Source: Betaproteobacteria bacterium
GTDB taxonomy: Bacteria; Pseudomonadota; Gammaproteobacteria; Burkholderiales; SG8-39
Reading direction: 5' to 3'
NCBI GenBank assembly: GCA_027317055.1
Contig: DAHVFK010000132.1
Span: forward strand, 1 to 8,161
Length of the DNA: 8,161 nt
Shown here: positions 1 through 5,900 of the stretch, one piece after another
Layout: every line of letters starts with the position of its first letter
Position numbering within the stretch: the first letter of the stretch is position 1
Notes under the pieces: generated by a model
What the model was told of the DNA's origin: nothing
The model's database searches: none
The model's input: the letters and a program-made list of their open reading frames with translations, nothing else
Translations under genes and position numbers: made by a program

Positions 1-193
1 GCTTGTTGCGGTGCAGGTTCTGGAAGTCGGAGCCCTGGCGCGGCCCGAAGCCGTCGTCGCCGTCGGTGGCCGGCGCCTCGAGCTTGATCACGTCCGCGCC
101 CCAGTCGGCGAACTGCTTGGCGCAGGTCGGCCCCGCGCGCACGCGCGTGAGGTCGATCACGCGCAGGTGTGAGAGCGCATCAGTTGAAGGCAC
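1..193 (-). CDS. CaiB/BaiF-family CoA transferase, N-terminal fragment (cut by window edge)
   Basis: Only the first 64 codons are present; the gene continues beyond base 1. The translation begins MPSTDALSHLRVIDLTRV and continues with AGPTCAKQFADWGADVIKLE. It ends in NLHRNK at the edge. This is the conserved N-terminus of class III (CaiB/BaiF, formyl-CoA transferase-like) CoA transferases: a Rossmann-type opening strand, the AGP turn, the 'GADVIKLE' strand and the 'N.NK' motif. Family members move CoA between an acyl-CoA and a free acid through an aspartyl-CoA intermediate. The catalytic Asp lies further on, outside the window, so activity and substrate cannot be judged. The start chosen is GTG at 191-193, with GGAG seven bases upstream. 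It lies inside the end of the upstream hydrolase gene (14-base overlap), implying co-transcription. The first ATG nearby (base 171) is in another frame and stops at once. Confidence 0.85.
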   Translation of the reverse strand, partial: MPSTDALSHLRVIDLTRVRAGPTCAKQFADWGADVIKLEAPATDGDDGFGPRQGSDFQNLHRNK

Positions 194-1019
194 GTCCGAG
201 CTCCGCTTGATGGAAAAAGTCCTCGACCAGCCGGTTGAACAGCGCCGGCTCCTCGAGGTTGATCATGTGTCCGGTCTTGGGCACCACCGCGAGCGCCGCG
301 CCCGGCACCGTGCGCTTGATCAGCAGCGACGGCTCGATCGTCGAGGGATCCTCGTCGCCGGCGATCACCAGCAGCGGCGCCGTGATCGCCGCCATCTCGG
401 CGCCCAGGTCGTACAGCGAAGGCCGCCGCGCCTGGTAGCCGAGCATGGTGTTGGCCGAGCCCTGCGCCGAGTGCTCGGACAGGTTGCGCTGAAACTCGGC
501 AAAGCCGCGCGGGTCTTTCGCCTTCATGGTCGCGCGGGTGGGGTTCTCGCCGTAGTTCGCGGCGAAATGCGCCATGCCGCGCTCGAGCATCGTCTTGGCG
601 TTGGCGCGCGAATCGGCCTGGAAGCGTGCGTACTCGTCCTTGTGCGCCCCGCTGCCCACTCCGGCCGTCACCAGCGACAGCGCCCGCGCGCTGTGCACCA
701 TGCCGAAGTGCAGCGTGGCGAAGGCGCCCATCGACAGCCCGACCACGTGCGCGCGCGCAAGGTCCAGCGCGTCCAGCACGCAGCGCACGTCGTCGCGCTC
801 GCGCTGCTGCGAGTACGAATCGGGCGAGGGCGGCACGTCCGAGGGCGGGTAGCCGCGCGCGTTGTAGGTGATGCAGCGGTAGCGCCGGGAGAAGTGGCGC
901 ACCTGCGGCTCCCAGCTGCGGCAGTCGCCCGCAAACTCGTGTACAAACAGGATCGGCGTGCCGCTGCCGGTCTCCTCGTAGTACAGCTTCACGCCATCGT
1001 CGGTGATCAGGTTCGGCAT
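180..1019 (-). CDS. Alpha/beta-fold hydrolase
   Basis: This 279-residue protein has the usual length and layout of a single-domain alpha/beta hydrolase. The opening strands (DDGVKLYYEETGSGTPILFVHEF) lead to an HE-type oxyanion-hole segment near residues 27-29. The nucleophile elbow is GLSMG with Ser96. The late acid is most likely Asp224 in GDEDP (Asp222 is the alternative), and the His is His251 in KTGH. The full Ser-Asp-His triad is therefore present. No signal peptide or membrane segment is seen, so it should be cytoplasmic. The GLSMG elbow and overall look recall enol-lactone hydrolases (PcaD type) and C-C or ester hydrolases, but the substrate is not determinable. It sits upstream of, and overlaps, a CaiB-type CoA transferase gene, suggesting joint work on a carboxylic acid or acyl-CoA. 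The ATG start is forced: an in-frame TAG lies six codons upstream. No good Shine-Dalgarno sequence precedes it. Confidence 0.9.
   Translation of the reverse strand: MPNLITDDGVKLYYEETGSGTPILFVHEFAGDCRSWEPQVRHFSRRYRCITYNARGYPPSDVPPSPDSYSQQRERDDVRCVLDALDLARAHVVGLSMGAFATLHFGMVHSARALSLVTAGVGSGAHKDEYARFQADSRANAKTMLERGMAHFAANYGENPTRATMKAKDPRGFAEFQRNLSEHSAQGSANTMLGYQARRPSLYDLGAEMAAITAPLLVIAGDEDPSTIEPSLLIKRTVPGAALAVVPKTGHMINLEEPALFNRLVEDFFHQAELGRAFN
201..204 (-). promoter_or_regulatory. Ribosome binding site for the CoA transferase
   Basis: GGAG on the minus strand, seven bases before a GTG codon, inside the hydrolase coding region. It is the main support for starting the CoA transferase at GTG 191-193. 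Confidence 0.5.
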
Positions 1020-1070
1020 CTTGGATGTGCAAGACTAACCAAATTTGTGCGATCGAGGGAGGGCTGTTTT
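1020..1070. promoter_or_regulatory. Divergent intergenic region between hydrolase and SDR genes
   Basis: These 51 bases separate two divergently read genes, so promoters for both directions probably lie here or extend into the gene starts. The region is more AT-rich than its surroundings. It contains the 8-base palindrome CAAATTTG (1040-1047) and the direct repeat TGTGC followed by AA or GA (1026-1032 and 1046-1052), with copies 20 bases apart. I could not identify convincing -35/-10 pairs on either strand. The plus-strand end carries the SDR ribosome binding site. Confidence 0.4.
1056..1062 (+). promoter_or_regulatory. Ribosome binding site for the SDR gene
   Basis: AGGGAGG, eight bases before ATG 1071. 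It is a strong purine-rich site that fixes this start for the SDR. Confidence 0.65.
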
Positions 1071-1805
1071 ATGGATCTGAACCTGACGGGCCGGCGCGCG
1101 CTGGTCACCGGCGCTTCGAAAGGCATCGGCAAGGCCTGCGCCGAGGCGCTCGCGGCGGAAGGCTGCGAGGTGCTCGTCGCGGCACGCCATCCGGCAGCGG
1201 GGCCGAACGCGAAGGCGGTCGACCTCTCGCAGCGAGGCGCGCCCGAGTCGCTGGCGGACTGGGCCGGCGAGATCGACATCCTGATCAACAACGCCGGCGC
1301 GATCCCCGGCGGCAATCTGCTCAAGATCGACGAGGAGACCTGGCGCCGCGCCTGGGACCTGAAGCTGTTCGGCTACATCAACCTCAGCCGGCGGGTTTAC
1401 GCCTCGATGAAGCAGCGCCGGCGCGGCGTGATCCTCAATATCATCGGCAGCGCGGGCGAGAAGCTGGACGCGGCTTACATCGCCGGCAGCACGGCCAACG
1501 CGGGGCTGATGGCGTTCAGCCGGGCGCTGGGCGGTGCCTCGCATGCCGACGGCATCCGTGTGCTGGGAATCAACCCCGGCCCGGTGTCGACCGACCGCCT
1601 GACCAGCCTGTACAAGCAGCGCGCGGAGACGCTGCTGGGCGATGCAGCGCGCTACCAGGAGCTGTTCGCCAACATGTCGTTCGGCCGCCCGGCGACGCCC
1701 GAGGAGATCGCTGCGGCCGCGGTGTTTCTCGTTTCCGATCGCTCGGCCTACACCTCGGGGTGCATACTTACGATCGACGGCGGGTTGGCGAGCCGTTCCC
1801 ACTAG
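1071..1805 (+). CDS. Short-chain dehydrogenase/reductase-like protein with atypical active site
   Basis: The 244-residue product matches the classical SDR length and fold. The cofactor motif TGASKGIG spans residues 13-20, the NNAG motif residues 73-76, and the PG motif after the sixth strand lies near 169-170. The C-terminal segment contains SGCILTIDGG, as expected. Lys17 and Arg39 after the second strand suggest NADP(H) rather than NAD(H), by family rule. Ser127 (IIGSAG) fits the catalytic serine. The YxxxK motif, however, is not intact. Tyr136 is followed four residues later by Ser140. If the downstream helix is aligned to E. coli FabG without gaps, the Tyr and Lys positions fall on Gly139 and Asn143. 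The protein may be a non-standard SDR subfamily member with altered chemistry, or a binding protein. It heads a plus-strand cluster; the quinone oxidoreductase gene starts 21 bases after its stop. Confidence 0.9.
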   Translation: MDLNLTGRRALVTGASKGIGKACAEALAAEGCEVLVAARHPAAGPNAKAVDLSQRGAPESLADWAGEIDILINNAGAIPGGNLLKIDEETWRRAWDLKLFGYINLSRRVYASMKQRRRGVILNIIGSAGEKLDAAYIAGSTANAGLMAFSRALGGASHADGIRVLGINPGPVSTDRLTSLYKQRAETLLGDAARYQELFANMSFGRPATPEEIAAAAVFLVSDRSAYTSGCILTIDGGLASRSH

Positions 1806-1826
1806 CGCACTAACAACGGAAATCGC

Positions 1827-2810
1827 ATGAAGGCAGTCATCTGCAAGCAGTTCGGGCCGCCCGAGACCCTGGTGGTCGAGGAGGTCCCCTCGCCCAGGCC
1901 GGGCCCGGGCGAAGTCGTGGTGTCGGTGAAGGCGGCGAGCGTCAACTTCCCCGACGTCCTGATCATCCAGAACAAGTACCAGGTGAAGGCGACGCCGCCT
2001 TTCACCCCCGGCTCCGAGTTCGCGGGCGTGGTGAAGGAGATCGGCCCGGGGGTGACCCACGCCAAGCCCGGAGACCGGGTCCTGGGCGCGGGCGGCTTCG
2101 GCGGCTTCGCCGAGGAATGCCTGGTCGGCGCCGGCACGCGCATGGTGCCGATTCCCGCCAAGATGGACTTTCCCACCGCGGCGTCGTTCCTGCTCACTTA
2201 CGGCACCTCGCATCACGCGCTTTGCAACCGCGCCGATGCCAATCCGGGCGAGACGCTGCTGGTGCTCGGCGCCGCCGGCGGCGTCGGGCTGGCCGCGGTC
2301 GAGATCGGCAAGATCCTCGGGCTGCGCGTGATCGCCGCGGCCTCGAGCAAGGAAAAGCTGGCGGTGTGCCGCGAGCACGGCGCGGACGAGACGATCGACT
2401 ACGCGGCCGAGGACCTGCGCGCGCGCATCAAGGCGCTCACCGGCGGCAAGGGCGTCGACCTGATCTACGATCCGGTGGGCGGCGCCTACACCGAGGCGGC
2501 GCTGCGCTCGTCGAGCTGGCGCGCTCGCCTGCTGGTGATCGGTTTCGCCGCCGGCGAAATTCCGAAAATCGCGCTCAACCTGGCGCTGCTCATGGAGCGT
2601 TCGATCGTGGGCGTCTATTGGGGAGAGTGGACCAAGCGCGCACCGGAGGAGTTCGCCGCCGCGCTCGAGCAGCTGGACGAGTGGTTCGCGCAGGGCAAGC
2701 TGCGCCCGCACATCTCGGCGACCTACCGGCTGGACGAAGCGGCGCGGGCGGTGACGGACATGGCCGAGCGGCGCGTGATGGGCAAGGTGGTGCTGCTTCC
2801 CGGTTCGTGA
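1827..2810 (+). CDS. NADPH:quinone oxidoreductase-like protein (zinc-independent MDR family)
   Basis: This 327-residue protein is a medium-chain dehydrogenase/reductase of the quinone oxidoreductase (zeta-crystallin) branch. An N-terminal GroES-like domain occupies about residues 1-120 (MKAVICKQFGPPETLVVEEV, then SVNFPDVLI and PGSEFAGVV). The Rossmann domain starts at LVLGAAGGVG (residues 145-154). ASSKEK (172-177) after the second strand is the usual NADPH-phosphate binding type. The cysteine-rich zinc loop and catalytic zinc ligands of alcohol dehydrogenases are absent, as in this branch. The expected reaction is NADPH-dependent reduction of quinones or alpha,beta-unsaturated carbonyl or acyl compounds in the cytoplasm; the real substrate is unknown. 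The ATG follows the SDR stop by 21 bases with only a weak CGGA-type ribosome binding site. The stop overlaps the GTG start of the next gene (GTGA), so the two are translationally linked. Confidence 0.92.
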   Translation: MKAVICKQFGPPETLVVEEVPSPRPGPGEVVVSVKAASVNFPDVLIIQNKYQVKATPPFTPGSEFAGVVKEIGPGVTHAKPGDRVLGAGGFGGFAEECLVGAGTRMVPIPAKMDFPTAASFLLTYGTSHHALCNRADANPGETLLVLGAAGGVGLAAVEIGKILGLRVIAAASSKEKLAVCREHGADETIDYAAEDLRARIKALTGGKGVDLIYDPVGGAYTEAALRSSSWRARLLVIGFAAGEIPKIALNLALLMERSIVGVYWGEWTKRAPEEFAAALEQLDEWFAQGKLRPHISATYRLDEAARAVTDMAERRVMGKVVLLPGS

Positions 2811-3559
2811 TCGAAACGCTGCAATCCACCGCAAGCGCCTGGCAGCTCGCCTGGTGCGCGCTCGTGGTCGTGGCCGCGTACACGCTGCGCGGCGCGACCG
2901 GTTTCGGCGCCGGGGTGGTGGCGATTCCCCTGCTGGTGCTCGTGCTGCCGCTGCGCGCGGTGATCCCGGTCATTACCACGCTCGGCATCGTCGCCTCGTT
3001 CGGGCAGACGGTGCGCGAGTTCAGGCACGTGGAATGGCGCGGCGTGCGCGGGCTGCTGCTGCCCACGATCGCGGGCGCCGGCGTAGGCCTGTGGCTGTTC
3101 AAGTCGCTGCATCCAGAGCTGCTGCGCAGCGCGCTGGCACTGTTCATCATCGCCTACGCGCTGTGGACGCTCGCGCCGCGCAAGGCAGTGCTGCACCCAC
3201 CGCGCGCATGGCTCGCGCCGCTCGCAGGCGTCGGCGGCGGACTGCTCAGCACGCTGTTCGGCGGCATGGCCGGGCCCATCTTCGTCATCTATCTGAACGC
3301 GCTGAATCTCGACAAAACGCGCTTTCGCGCCACCATGTCCGCGATCCTGTTCCTGCTCGCGCTGCTGCGCGCCGCCGGCTACGGCGGACTCGGCTTCTAC
3401 GACGCCCGTGCGGTGGCGCTGATCGCGCTGCTGCTGCCGGCGATGCTGGTCGGAATGGTGCTGGGTGAGCGCGTGCACCACGGCATGCCCGAGCTGGCTT
3501 TCAAGCGCGTGGTCGCCCTGCTGCTGGTGGCGAGCGGCGTCGCCCTGCTGCTGAAATGA
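2807..3559 (+). CDS. Sulfite exporter TauE/SafE (TSUP) family membrane permease
   Basis: The 250-residue product is almost wholly hydrophobic, with about seven to eight probable membrane segments. It shows the two-fold repeated design of TSUP permeases. The first half carries RGATGFGAG (residues 28-36) near the N-terminus. The second half carries GVGGGLLSTLFGGMAGP (141-157), the counterpart of the conserved glycine-rich 'G..S..FG.GGP' motif. Members move sulfite, sulfoacetate, sulfolactate or related organic anions across the inner membrane; the cargo here is unknown. The start is GTG 2807, overlapping the upstream TGA stop in the four bases GTGA. No in-frame start fits better, and the resulting length is normal for the family. 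Its stop overlaps the ATG of the ClC gene (ATGA), so the two transporters should be made from one message in linked amounts. Confidence 0.9.
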   Translation: MIETLQSTASAWQLAWCALVVVAAYTLRGATGFGAGVVAIPLLVLVLPLRAVIPVITTLGIVASFGQTVREFRHVEWRGVRGLLLPTIAGAGVGLWLFKSLHPELLRSALALFIIAYALWTLAPRKAVLHPPRAWLAPLAGVGGGLLSTLFGGMAGPIFVIYLNALNLDKTRFRATMSAILFLLALLRAAGYGGLGFYDARAVALIALLLPAMLVGMVLGERVHHGMPELAFKRVVALLLVASGVALLLK

Positions 3560-5286
3560 CCGCCTCGCGCCTGACCCGGTTGCGCCTGCGGCTGTCGGAG
3601 CGCTTTCGCCCTTCCGAGGTCCACACCATGCTGATCTGGGCCGCGCTGGTGGGCTTCGTCGGCGCGCTGGCGACGATCGCGTTCCGCGAGGCGATCCACG
3701 GCCTGGAGTGGCTCGCCACGCGCCACAGCGGCGGCCTGGTAGAAATCGCCGAGATCCTGCCCTGGTACCTGCGCATCGTGTTCCCGGCGGTCGGCGGCGT
3801 GGTCGCCGGGCTGCTGCTGCAGTTGAGCCGCAGGTGGGCCTACAAGGGCGTGTCGTCCGACTACATGGAGGCGATCTCGATCAGCGACGGGCGGATTCCC
3901 GTGCGCCAGGCGCTGGTGCGCAGCACCTCGTCGCTGTTCTCGGTCGCCTCCGGCGGGTCGATCGGGCGCGAAGGCTCGATGGTCCACCTGGCGGCCATGT
4001 GCGCCTCGCTTACCGGGCGCATCGCGCGCTTCGGCCCGGCGCGGCTGCGCCTGCTGGTCGCCTGCGGCGCCGCCGCGGGGATCACATCCGCCTACAGCGC
4101 GCCGATCGGCGGCGCGCTGTTCGTGTCCGAGATCGTGCTCGGCTCGATCGCGATGGAGAGCTTCGGCCCGCTGGTGGTCGCCTCCGTGGTCGCCAACATC
4201 ACCATGCGCGAGCTCACCGGCTACGCGCCGCCCTACCAGATGCCGCCGTTTCCCTCCGTGGTCGGCCCCGAAGTGCTTATCTTCGTGGCGCTCGGCCTGC
4301 TCGCGGGCGCCGCGGCGCCGCAGTTCATGCGCGCGCTGCAGCTCGCCAAGGCCGGCTTCGGGCGCCTCGGCCTGCCGCTGCCGCTGCGTCTCGGCCTGGG
4401 CGGGCTGATCGTGGGCCTGATCTCGGCGCGCGTGCCCGAGGTCTGGGGCAACGGCTACAGCGTGGTGAACTCTTTGCTGCACCACGACTGGCTCTGGTCC
4501 ATGGTCCTGCTGGTGCTCGTCTGCAAGATCGTGACTACCGCTTCGACCACGGGCTCGGGCGCGATCGGCGGCGTGTTCACTCCCACGCTGTTCGTCGGCG
4601 CCTCGCTCGGGCTGCTGTTCGGCCAGGGCGTGCACGCGCTGTGGCCGCAGGCAACCTCGATGCCGTTCGCCTACGCGATCGTCGGCATGGGCGCGTTCCT
4701 TGCCGGCGCCACCCATGCGCCGCTGATGGCGATCCTGATGATTTTCGAGATGACCCTGAGCTACCAGGTGGTGCTGCCGCTGATGCTCGCCTGCGTGGCG
4801 GCCTACTTCGTCGCGCGCGCGGTGCGCGAGGAGTCGATGTACGAGGTGACGATCCATCGCAATAAGGAGGAGCGCGCGCTCGCGCGCTGGCGCGGCCTGC
4901 AAATCTCGGAGCTGATCAAGCCGGCGGTGCCCACTGTCCCGGTCGGCGCCGGGTTCGACCAGGTCGAGCGCGCCTTCCTCGAGCACCCGGTGCGATACGT
5001 CTACGTGGTCGACGAGGCCGGTCGCTTCGGCGGCGTCGTTTCGCTGCACGAGATCAAGCAAAGGTTGCTCGCGCCGGAGGGCGCACCGTCGCCGACCGCG
5101 GGCGAGCTGATGCGGAGCGAGTTCGCCGTCCTGACTCCCGACACGGCTCTGGGCGACGCGCTGCAGATGTTCCTTACCCAGGGTGCGGAGCGCCTGCCGG
5201 TGGTCAGGAGCGCCGCGGACCGACAGCTGCTCGGCGTGGTCTCGAAGTCGGACCTGCTGCTGGAGATCCAGAGCCTTACAGGCTGA
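3556..5286 (+). CDS. clcB: ClcB-like ClC chloride channel/transporter with C-terminal CBS pair
   Basis: The protein has 576 residues. Residues 25-430 form the ClC membrane domain and about 450-573 two CBS domains. Recognised motifs are GREGS (137-141, gating Glu139, equivalent to Glu148 of E. coli ClcA), GSGAIGGVFTP (333-343, the GxFxP filter loop) and Tyr429 (probable Tyr445 equivalent). SSDYMEAI and VWGNGYS resemble E. coli ClcB as I recall it. The GSGIP motif is replaced by KGVSS near 97-101. Ile193 sits at the ClcA Glu203 position, the internal proton glutamate, so the protein may be a channel or an exchanger with a different proton route. E. coli ClcB is about 418 residues and lacks the CBS pair, which could sense nucleotides. 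ATG 3556 overlaps the TSUP stop (ATGA). The 3' end overlaps the convergent GNAT gene by 11 bases. The clcB symbol rests on similarity only. Confidence 0.92.
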   Translation: MTASRLTRLRLRLSERFRPSEVHTMLIWAALVGFVGALATIAFREAIHGLEWLATRHSGGLVEIAEILPWYLRIVFPAVGGVVAGLLLQLSRRWAYKGVSSDYMEAISISDGRIPVRQALVRSTSSLFSVASGGSIGREGSMVHLAAMCASLTGRIARFGPARLRLLVACGAAAGITSAYSAPIGGALFVSEIVLGSIAMESFGPLVVASVVANITMRELTGYAPPYQMPPFPSVVGPEVLIFVALGLLAGAAAPQFMRALQLAKAGFGRLGLPLPLRLGLGGLIVGLISARVPEVWGNGYSVVNSLLHHDWLWSMVLLVLVCKIVTTASTTGSGAIGGVFTPTLFVGASLGLLFGQGVHALWPQATSMPFAYAIVGMGAFLAGATHAPLMAILMIFEMTLSYQVVLPLMLACVAAYFVARAVREESMYEVTIHRNKEERALARWRGLQISELIKPAVPTVPVGAGFDQVERAFLEHPVRYVYVVDEAGRFGGVVSLHEIKQRLLAPEGAPSPTAGELMRSEFAVLTPDTALGDALQMFLTQGAERLPVVRSAADRQLLGVVSKSDLLLEIQSLTG

Positions 5287-5830
5287 GCGGGCGCGTCGCG
5301 TCGCCCTGGCCGAGCGGGCGCTGCATGATCACGCTGTCCACCCAGCGACCGAACTTGAAGCCGACCGAACGCAGCGTGCCGACGCGCAAGAAGCCCTGGC
5401 TCGCATGCAGCGCGATCGAGGCCGTGTTGGCGCTGTCGCCGATCACGGCCACGAGCTGCCGGTAGCCGAGCGCGGCGCAGCGCTCGATCAGCTCGCGCAG
5501 GAGCGCGCGCCCCACGCCGCGCCCGACCATGTCGGGCCGGACGTAAATCGAATCCTCGAGCGCGTAGCGGTAGGCGGAACGGGCCCGGTAGGGCGCGCAG
5601 TAGCCGTATCCGGCGAGCGCGCCGGCGAGCTCGAGCGCGAGAAAGGGCAGGCCGCGCCCGAGAATCTCGTCGAAGCGCCTGTGCATCTCCTCAAGCGTGG
5701 GCGCCACCTCCTCGAACGAGGCAAGTCCGTCCAGGACGTGGTGCGCATAGATCGCGTGGATGGCGCCCAGGTCCGCCGGCGTGGCGGGCCTGGGGCTCGA
5801 GCCCTGGCTGAGTTCCCGCGCCGTGCCCAT
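5276..5830 (-). CDS. GNAT N-acetyltransferase, phosphinothricin/methionine-sulfoximine acetyltransferase-like
   Basis: This 184-residue protein fits the PAT/MddA/YwnH branch of GNAT acetyltransferases. RPATPADLGAIHAIYAHHVL (14-33) is the usual first strand and helix, and ASFEE (37-41) follows. The acetyl-CoA loop is VGRGVG (102-107), preceded by SIYVRPD; Val stands where Q or R is usual. NTAS...LHASQGF (135-147) and VGFKFGRWVDSVIMQ (156-170) are the late conserved segments. Known relatives acetylate the amino group of phosphinothricin, methionine sulfoximine or methionine sulfone, giving resistance or detoxification. Substrate here is inferred from family only. It starts at ATG 5830 behind a perfect AGGAGG. 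It is convergent with the ClC gene, sharing 11 bases at the 3' ends, and divergent from the lipoprotein gene. It appears to be a single-gene unit. Confidence 0.9.
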   Translation of the reverse strand: MGTARELSQGSSPRPATPADLGAIHAIYAHHVLDGLASFEEVAPTLEEMHRRFDEILGRGLPFLALELAGALAGYGYCAPYRARSAYRYALEDSIYVRPDMVGRGVGRALLRELIERCAALGYRQLVAVIGDSANTASIALHASQGFLRVGTLRSVGFKFGRWVDSVIMQRPLGQGDATRPLSL

Positions 5831-5835
5831 TTCTG

Positions 5836-5841
5836 CCTCCT
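5836..5841 (-). promoter_or_regulatory. Ribosome binding site for the GNAT gene
   Basis: Perfect AGGAGG on the minus strand, five bases before ATG 5830. It confirms the GNAT start and predicts efficient translation. Confidence 0.8.
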
Positions 5842-5858
5842 CGCTCGCGACCGGTTCG

Positions 5859-5866
5859 ATTATAGT
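5859..5866. promoter_or_regulatory. Possible shared -10 elements for divergent GNAT and lipoprotein genes
   Basis: ATTATAGT on the plus strand reads as TATAAT on the minus strand (5864 to 5859), a consensus -10 for the GNAT gene. It also reads as TATAGT on the plus strand (5861-5866) for the lipoprotein gene. Predicted starts about seven bases beyond each would give leaders of roughly 22 and 28 bases, both containing the ribosome binding sites. No clear -35 hexamer is visible on either side, so this rests on the -10 match and on position in the 70-base divergent gap. Confidence 0.45.
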
Positions 5867-5886
5867 TCGGCGCGCTCACAACGATA

Positions 5887-5892
5887 CAGGGA
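5887..5892 (+). promoter_or_regulatory. Ribosome binding site for the small lipoprotein gene
   Basis: CAGGGAG, with the AGGGAG-type core ending eight bases before ATG 5901. It supports the short lipoprotein start over upstream in-frame starts that would remove the signal peptide from the N-terminus. Confidence 0.6.
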
Positions 5893-5900
5893 GCCCCGCA

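Noticed and set aside
3..1070. In-frame plus-strand extension upstream of the SDR ATG, adding over 350 residues
   Set aside because: The extension lies antisense to the hydrolase and CoA transferase genes and has no domain character. ATG 1071 has its own strong ribosome binding site and gives a normal SDR N-terminus.
2117..2806. In-frame extension upstream of the TSUP start, inside the quinone oxidoreductase gene
   Set aside because: It is Arg/Gly-rich shadow sequence of the overlapping gene. GTG 2807 with the GTGA overlap gives a normal-length permease.
1035..2834. Long minus-strand open frame of about 600 codons opposite the SDR and quinone oxidoreductase genes
   Set aside because: Its translation is low-complexity, rich in Arg, His, Ala and Gln with no domain motif. 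It is the usual by-product of GC-rich codon bias opposite two genes with clear family motifs.
3397..5061. Long minus-strand open frame of about 550 codons opposite the ClC gene
   Set aside because: The composition is His/Arg/Gln/Asp-rich with no recognisable fold, and it covers a highly conserved ClC gene on the other strand. It is treated as a shadow.
5760..5900. Longer start for the small lipoprotein at 5760
   Set aside because: It would overlap the GNAT gene and its promoter and bury the signal peptide and lipobox in the middle of the protein. ATG 5901 has a ribosome binding site and gives a textbook lipoprotein.
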